DNA from: an uncultured Cellvibrionales bacterium
GTDB taxonomy: Bacteria; Pseudomonadota; Gammaproteobacteria; Pseudomonadales; Cellvibrionaceae
Direction of reading: 5' to 3'
DNA length: 62,997 nucleotides
Assembly: GCA_913050115.1 (NCBI GenBank)
Contig: CAJWZU010000010.1
Location: forward strand, 1 to 62,997
Below the pieces are notes generated by a model, which did no database searches, was not told the DNA's origin, and worked only from the letters and a program-made list of their open reading frames with translations. This document shows, in pieces, positions 58,247 through 62,997 of this stretch (position 1 is the stretch's first letter; each line of letters starts with the position of its first letter). The translations under genes and the position numbers were made by a program.

Positions 58247-58571
58247 ATACCCGCAGCTTCGGTTAAATGTTTGCTGTTGGTGATATTAAATAAAGCCTGC
58301 ATACGCTATTCATCGGCGTGCTTAAATGCCTGCTGCAACAATTACTGTGGTTATTGAAAGTGTTACAGCTGTTTCAGAAATTCCCATTTGGGCCGGTAAT
58401 TATGCGCGAGTAGTGACTTTGGCATGTTGGCGCTTCCCTCAACACCGTTAAGGGTTTTATATTAGAGCCATTGGTATTGGCGTATAAAGTAATACGCCCC
58501 GATTTGAATTTATTTGAATTGATAAAACAGATCGAATCATCCTAAAAATCATAATAATAGAGAGAACACTT
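58247..58571 (+). promoter_or_regulatory. Upstream region of second chitinase, duplicated from the first
   Basis: Shares with the region before the first chitinase: GTTACAGCTGTTTCAGA (58362-58378), TTCCCATTT, GTTGGCGCTTCCCTCAA (58426-58442, exact), TAAGGG plus TTTATATT (about 58449-58463), and ATAATAATAGAGAG before the start. The TATATT is a likely -10; the exact 17-nt block 15-30 nt before it is a candidate activator site. The spacing rules out coincidence, but which factor binds is unknown. Confidence 0.65.
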
Positions 58572-61211
58572 ATGAAACTGCCTTTTTCTAAGTTGGCCTT
58601 AGCGGCCAGTATTACCGCTATATCCGCAGTATCTATGCAGGCGCAGGCTTATGATTGTGCCGACTTACCGGTATGGCAACCTGGCGTTACGCAAACCGGC
58701 TCAGACAAAGTTCAGTATCAAAATGACGCTTATCAAGCCAATTGGTGGACTCAAAACGAAGCACCGTCAACAACCGGTGGTACTGGTGTGTGGAAGCATT
58801 TGGGCGAGTGTGACCCAGTGGGGCCTATCGATAGCGACAATGATGGTATCGAAGATTACCTCGATAACTGCCCAACTAATGCAAACCCATCTCAGGCCGA
58901 CAGCGATAACGACGGCCTCGGCGATGCCTGCGACTCAACTGATGGCCCAGATGCCGACATCGACGGCATTGTCGACAGTCTTGATAACTGCCCTGTTGTT
59001 GCTAACCCCAATCAAACCGATACAGATGACGACGGTGAAGGCGACGCATGCGACGCCGATCAAATTAATGCATTTAAAACCGTGGGTTACTTTCCATCAT
59101 GGCAGGGCTCTGTCAATGAAATTCAGTTCAGCAAACTTACCCACATTAACTACTCATTTGTTCTGCCCACCAATAGCGGCGGCTTAGGTCCAGTACCAAG
59201 AGCGCCCACGCTGGTGGCTTTGGTCTCTGCGGCGCACAATTTCGGCGTTAAAGTGGGTATTGCCATCGGTGGCTGGAACGACGGCGACGACACGGCATTC
59301 GAAATATTGGCGGCCAATAGCGACACTCGCACCGCTTTCGTTAATAATTTGATGGCTATGGTTGAGCAGTACGATCTCGACGGCGTTGATATGGACTGGG
59401 AATATCCTGATCCAGGTACCTCTGGTGATAACTTCACATTAATGATGACCGAGCTGGCAACAGCATTGCACGCAGAAGGTAAATTCTTGTCGGCGGCCGT
59501 GGTTGGTCTTGGGTATACCGGCGGCGGCGTTCAGGAATCAGTCTTTGATGTAATTGATTTCTTGAATTTGATGGCCTACGACCAAAACAATGGCAATCAC
59601 TCTACAATTGCCTTCGCGCAAAGTTCAATCGACTATTGGGTGACTCAGCGCGGCTTGCCTAAAGCTAAGGCAGTATTGGGGGTGCCTTTTTATGCGCGCC
59701 CTAGCTGGGGTAAATACAAAGACATTACTGCTAGCAATCCAGAATTTTCGTGTGTCGACTTCGATGGCAGAGGTTACTACAACGGTATCCCCACCATCCG
59801 CACCAAGACCGAAATGGCCTTAGCCCAGACGGGCGGAATTATGAACTGGGAGTTGACTCAGGACAGTACCTCGGCCAACTCGCTGCTCAACGCCAAGTGG
59901 GAAGTGATAAACGGTGTGCCGGCTAGCTACGATTGTGGCGATGGCTATGTTACCCCCCCTTTAAGTAGCTCTAGCAGTTCTTCTAGTTCTTCTAGTTCTT
60001 CTAGTTCCTCAAGCAGTTCTTCTAGCTCTTCTAGTTCCTCTAGCAGTTCTTCTAGCTCTTCTAGTTCCTCTAGTGGCTCTTCCAGCAGTGCGTCTTCAAG
60101 TTCATCCAGTTCATCGGGTGCTGACTGTACGATGGGCTTTGATCCCAGCTGTCCTGATGGTCCAACAGCGGTCGATAACGACTTTAACGGCGACGGTACT
60201 GCTGATATTTTCTGGCGCAACACTAACGGCAGTGCAGAAATTGCGATTACTAACAGCATGGGCACCGTTGATCGTACCGAGAGTCTAAATAACAAGTCGA
60301 CTGATTGGATTGCCCAACAGGGTGATTTCAACGGCGATGGCGCGGTTGATACGCTCTGGCGCGACAGCATGACAGGCGCGGTTAAAGTTGCTATCAGCAA
60401 CGCTAACGGTAATCAGGCTGCTGTTCATAACCTGGCGGCCAAAGGCCGTGCTTGGCAGACCCAGATCGGTGACTTTAACGCCGATGGTCGCGACGACATT
60501 TTATGGCGCAAGCCATCAGTAGGCACCGTTGCCATAGGCATCAGCGATGCCAATGGTGATCAGGCCCGCCTCGAGTCTTTCTTCGACAAGGGTGCGGCTT
60601 GGGACGTGTTCGTCGGTGACTTTAACGGTGACGGCGGTGACGATATGTTGTGGCGTCGCGGTACTGACGGCTCATCAAAAATTGTTTTCACTAACACGCA
60701 GGGTACTCAAGAGTCTGTAGTCAATGCAGTGCCGTTCAAGCGTTTCACCGCTTGGGATGTTCAAGTAGCTGATTTTAACTTTGACGGGCGTGACGATATA
60801 TTCTGGCGCAAAAGCGACGATGGCACTGTAAAAGTCGGCATCACTGGTGCTGACGGCAAGCAAGCCTCATCGGTAAGTCACTTCGCCAAGTTTAACGCTT
60901 GGACCGCTGATTTAGCTGATTTTAACGATGATGGTAGCCAGGACATTTTGTGGCGTAAACCTGCTGATGGTACGGTTAAAGTTGCCATTAGTAATGAGTC
61001 AGGCGGCCAGAAACGTGTTGAGAATTTGCCCGCTAAATTCTCGGCCTGGACCCAACAGATAGAAGATTTTAATGGTGATGGTCGTGCCGACATCCTGTGG
61101 CACAAGCCCGCCAATGGCGAAGTTGGGCTTTCTATTAGCAATGCCAACGGTAATCAGCAGAGCCTACAGGTGATGGCTGCTAAAGCATCAGGCTGGTCTC
61201 TAGTGCATTAA
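58572..61211 (+). CDS. Secreted GH18 chitinase with seven FG-GAP/VCBS-like repeats
   Basis: An 879-aa paralogue of the preceding chitinase. Signal peptide 1-26 (ending MQAQA), CBM5/12-like module about 27-78, TSP3 repeats about 85-163, GH18 barrel with [10 protein letters not shown] at the same residues (Asp270-Glu277), then a pure Ser linker about 465-515. The C-terminus differs: instead of a binding module it has seven repeats of about 48 residues, each with DFNGDGxxDIxWR (Ca-binding-like) and a KVAISN-type strand, as expected for a seven-bladed beta-propeller. This may bind the substrate or the cell surface. Ends in a terminator. Confidence 0.93.
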   Translation: MKLPFSKLALAASITAISAVSMQAQAYDCADLPVWQPGVTQTGSDKVQYQNDAYQANWWTQNEAPSTTGGTGVWKHLGECDPVGPIDSDNDGIEDYLDNCPTNANPSQADSDNDGLGDACDSTDGPDADIDGIVDSLDNCPVVANPNQTDTDDDGEGDACDADQINAFKTVGYFPSWQGSVNEIQFSKLTHINYSFVLPTNSGGLGPVPRAPTLVALVSAAHNFGVKVGIAIGGWNDGDDTAFEILAANSDTRTAFVNNLMAMVEQYDLDGVDMDWEYPDPGTSGDNFTLMMTELATALHAEGKFLSAAVVGLGYTGGGVQESVFDVIDFLNLMAYDQNNGNHSTIAFAQSSIDYWVTQRGLPKAKAVLGVPFYARPSWGKYKDITASNPEFSCVDFDGRGYYNGIPTIRTKTEMALAQTGGIMNWELTQDSTSANSLLNAKWEVINGVPASYDCGDGYVTPPLSSSSSSSSSSSSSSSSSSSSSSSSSSSSSSSSSSSSSGSSSSASSSSSSSSGADCTMGFDPSCPDGPTAVDNDFNGDGTADIFWRNTNGSAEIAITNSMGTVDRTESLNNKSTDWIAQQGDFNGDGAVDTLWRDSMTGAVKVAISNANGNQAAVHNLAAKGRAWQTQIGDFNADGRDDILWRKPSVGTVAIGISDANGDQARLESFFDKGAAWDVFVGDFNGDGGDDMLWRRGTDGSSKIVFTNTQGTQESVVNAVPFKRFTAWDVQVADFNFDGRDDIFWRKSDDGTVKVGITGADGKQASSVSHFAKFNAWTADLADFNDDGSQDILWRKPADGTVKVAISNESGGQKRVENLPAKFSAWTQQIEDFNGDGRADILWHKPANGEVGLSISNANGNQQSLQVMAAKASGWSLVH
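59965..60118 (+). repeat. Poly-serine linker coding repeat, second chitinase
   Basis: Short repeats of TCTTCTAGT / TCCTCTAGC type encode about 45 serines with two Gly/Ala interruptions. Codon choice (TCT, AGT) differs from the first linker (TCA, AGC), so the two linkers expanded independently. Confidence 0.9.
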
Positions 61212-61230
61212 AGGCTAACCTTAGCGATTT

Positions 61231-61266
61231 AAAACCCGTGCCTCTTTACGACGCGCGGGTTTTTTT
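61231..61266 (+). terminator. Terminator after second chitinase
   Basis: AAAACCCG / CGCGGGTTTTTTT with a loop of about 16 nt and T-run, 20 nt after the stop. Confidence 0.88.
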
Positions 61267-61602
61267 ATGGCAAAAACCCAGTGCATTTTGAGGGGTAAGG
61301 TGCCAATAAGATGTGCAGCCCAGGTATCTAATATAGGCATATTCGGTACCCAGTTATTTCTGTGGCAATCGTGCCAACGGTAATGGCTTCACTTACTTAG
61401 ATTGCGGTGTTGGTTCACCGCGCCATGCACAAGCGACAATGGCTGGATTAGCTGTGTTTACAGATGTTTGGTTAAGGGTTTACGGTTGCTAATACCAGAA
61501 CAATCATCAAGGTTATTGAGCTATTTATTGAATGATTAACTGCAAATGTTGGCCACAATCTGACAGGGTTGCGGTCGTTTTTTATAAGCTAAAGAGGCAA
61601 GT
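61267..61602. other. Intergenic region before the deacetylase gene
   Basis: No gene recognised. It should hold the deacetylase promoter. It lacks the GTTGGCGCTTCCCTCAA block of the chitinase promoters, though TGTGTTTACAGATGTTTGG (about 61454-61472) is faintly like the upstream GTTACAGCTGTTTCAGA element. No consensus boxes stand out. Confidence 0.4.
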
Positions 61603-62997
61603 ATGAGATCTGTAATAATTATGCTACTGGTATCACTGTTTTTTACAGTACCAGCGACGGCCGAAGAATTAACGGCGGGTCTATCCGCTGAGCCGGAATA
61701 TCTTGAGTGGGCTGAAGGCACCAACTACCTTACCGGAGATATTGTCACTTTTAATGGCAGCTGGTATCGCTGTCTCGATGGCCATTTGGCTCTTGTGGGC
61801 TGGACGCCAATCGTGGTGGTTTCGGTCTGGAAAGAAATTGATAAGCCTAAACCGCCGAAGGTTTTTCCGCCGCCTTTACCTCTGCCCGAAGCGTATGACT
61901 ACTCTGACAATGTCGCTCCCTCGCCAATTCCGCCTGGCGGCTTAACTCCTGAACAAATCCCTATGCTGATCTCTTTTGGTTGGGACGATCTGTCAGTCGT
62001 GGGTTACGACCACGAAGGTCAGCAAGCCATGAAGTGGTTGCTGGATTATGTGGAGCCACTTAAAAATCCAATCGGGTCGGGCAATAGCGGCACCTTTGAT
62101 GGTGCGCCGGTGCGCATGAGCTTTTATCCCAACTCGACTTACATGTCAGAACTGCCGTCTGATTTTCATCAGAAGGTAAAGTGGGCTGTCAACCAGGCAT
62201 TTCGTATGCACCACGAAGTGGGTAATCACACTCACGCTCATAATAATAACGAAATGAGTTCCGATGGCATGTGGCTACAACAAATTAGCGCGACTAATGA
62301 TCGTTTGGTATTGCCCGCGCCGCAAACGGAGGCCGATATCGGCGCTTGGCCCGCTATCGACAGTCAGGGTGCAGGTATTCCGCGTGAGTGGTTGGTGGGC
62401 TTTCGATCGCCCTATTTAAAGTACAACGACTCGTTATTTACGGTGTTAAGGCAGCTGGGCTTTATGTACGACATCAGCATCGAAGATGGTTATCAACAGG
62501 GTATGGACGGCACCAATTTTAATTGGCCTTACACGCTCGACAATGGCAGCCCCGGCCACGATGCTTTATTGGCCATTGGCAACAAAGACTTCACCGTTGG
62601 TAGCCATCCTGGTCTGTGGGAATTGCCCGCTTACCCAGTTATTGTGCCCGAGCGGTATCGCGATGCCATTCGCGACCGTATTCCGGGGCGAGACTGGATT
62701 CACCATGACTCGGGTAAAATTGCCGGTCTGGACTACAACATGTGGTACTACCGAAAATTTAGTAAAGAGGAGTTTGTCGAAACCTTAAAGCACACTCTGG
62801 ATCTGCGTCTGGCGGGCAATCGCGCACCACTTTTATTCGGCGCCCACCCAGTAGAATATTCCGAGCGCTGGACAGCCAACAACGGTGTTGTGCCCACTTG
62901 GCGCGAACGTCAAGAGGCGATGGAAGAATTTATTGAATACGCGCTGACAAAAAAAGATGTCCGGATCGTGCCCATGTATGACGTGTTGCAGTGGGTA
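61603..62997 (+). CDS. Secreted polysaccharide (chitin-type) deacetylase with CBM5/12, 3' end cut
   Basis: At least 465 codons, open to the window end. Signal peptide about 1-20 (VSLFFTVPATA). CBM5/12 module about 33-80 (EGTNYLTGDIVTFNGSWYRC ... GWTPIVVVSVWKEI). A Pro-rich linker leads to a NodB-type domain: SFGWDD (about residue 124; Asp pair of motif 1) and GNHTHAH (HxxxH of motif 2), with RSPYLKYND as motif 3. Such enzymes remove N-acetyl groups from chitin or related polymers using a metal; the substrate is inferred from the CBM and the chitinase neighbours. AAGAGGCA precedes the ATG at 61603. Confidence 0.85.
   Translation, partial: MRSVIIMLLVSLFFTVPATAEELTAGLSAEPEYLEWAEGTNYLTGDIVTFNGSWYRCLDGHLALVGWTPIVVVSVWKEIDKPKPPKVFPPPLPLPEAYDYSDNVAPSPIPPGGLTPEQIPMLISFGWDDLSVVGYDHEGQQAMKWLLDYVEPLKNPIGSGNSGTFDGAPVRMSFYPNSTYMSELPSDFHQKVKWAVNQAFRMHHEVGNHTHAHNNNEMSSDGMWLQQISATNDRLVLPAPQTEADIGAWPAIDSQGAGIPREWLVGFRSPYLKYNDSLFTVLRQLGFMYDISIEDGYQQGMDGTNFNWPYTLDNGSPGHDALLAIGNKDFTVGSHPGLWELPAYPVIVPERYRDAIRDRIPGRDWIHHDSGKIAGLDYNMWYYRKFSKEEFVETLKHTLDLRLAGNRAPLLFGAHPVEYSERWTANNGVVPTWRERQEAMEEFIEYALTKKDVRIVPMYDVLQWV

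Overview
The window reads as chromosome of a free-living, polysaccharide-degrading gammaproteobacterium, most like the Cellvibrionaceae (Saccharophagus/Teredinibacter/Simiduia type). The reasons are the gammaproteobacterial order tuf-tRNA-Trp-secE-nusG-rplKAJL-rpoBC-rpsLG-fusA-tuf-S10-spc-alpha, the fabA/fabB pair, the Pseudomonas-like length and start of many ribosomal proteins, and secreted chitinases with long poly-serine linkers. The affiliation is inferred from gene order and protein style, not from a search.

Layout. 1-31447: the translation/transcription super-cluster, all on the plus strand. It starts inside a first tuf copy and runs through tRNA-Trp, secE-nusG, rplKAJL, rpoBC, rpsL-rpsG, fusA, a second tuf copy, and the S10, spc and alpha operons (rpsJ to rplQ). 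Terminators, an L10-type leader, an rplL-rpoB attenuator and sigma70-type promoters are visible between blocks. 31448-32445: a 1-kb gene-poor stretch with strong inverted repeats. 32446-46745: housekeeping genes: uvrA, a CsgD-like LuxR regulator, a YajR-type MFS transporter, ssb, an RmlD-like protein that has lost its catalytic residues, fabB-fabA, ispB, rplU-rpmA-obgE, proB and rpsT. 46902-52990 (minus strand): an envelope/signalling block: a two-component pair resembling the 'proteobacterial dedicated sortase' kinase and regulator, a SLATT-like two-TM protein 1 nt downstream of an outer-membrane beta-barrel gene, and a membrane-anchored retropepsin-like protease. 53063-56045: a VF530-type DNA-binding protein and a second EF-G. 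56431-62997: a chitin block: two tandem GH18 chitinases that share N-terminal architecture and upstream DNA but have different C-termini, then a secreted NodB-type polysaccharide deacetylase with a chitin-binding module, cut by the window end.

How it works together. The first half makes ribosomes, RNA polymerase, elongation factors and the SecYE translocon. The chitin block exports enzymes through that translocon: calcium-binding TSP3 spacers, CBM5/12-like modules and Ser linkers for binding and cutting chitin, and a deacetylase to modify it. The least explained region is 46.9-53.0 kb, where envelope sensing, a beta-barrel, a predicted two-TM membrane protein and a predicted periplasmic protease lie together on one strand.
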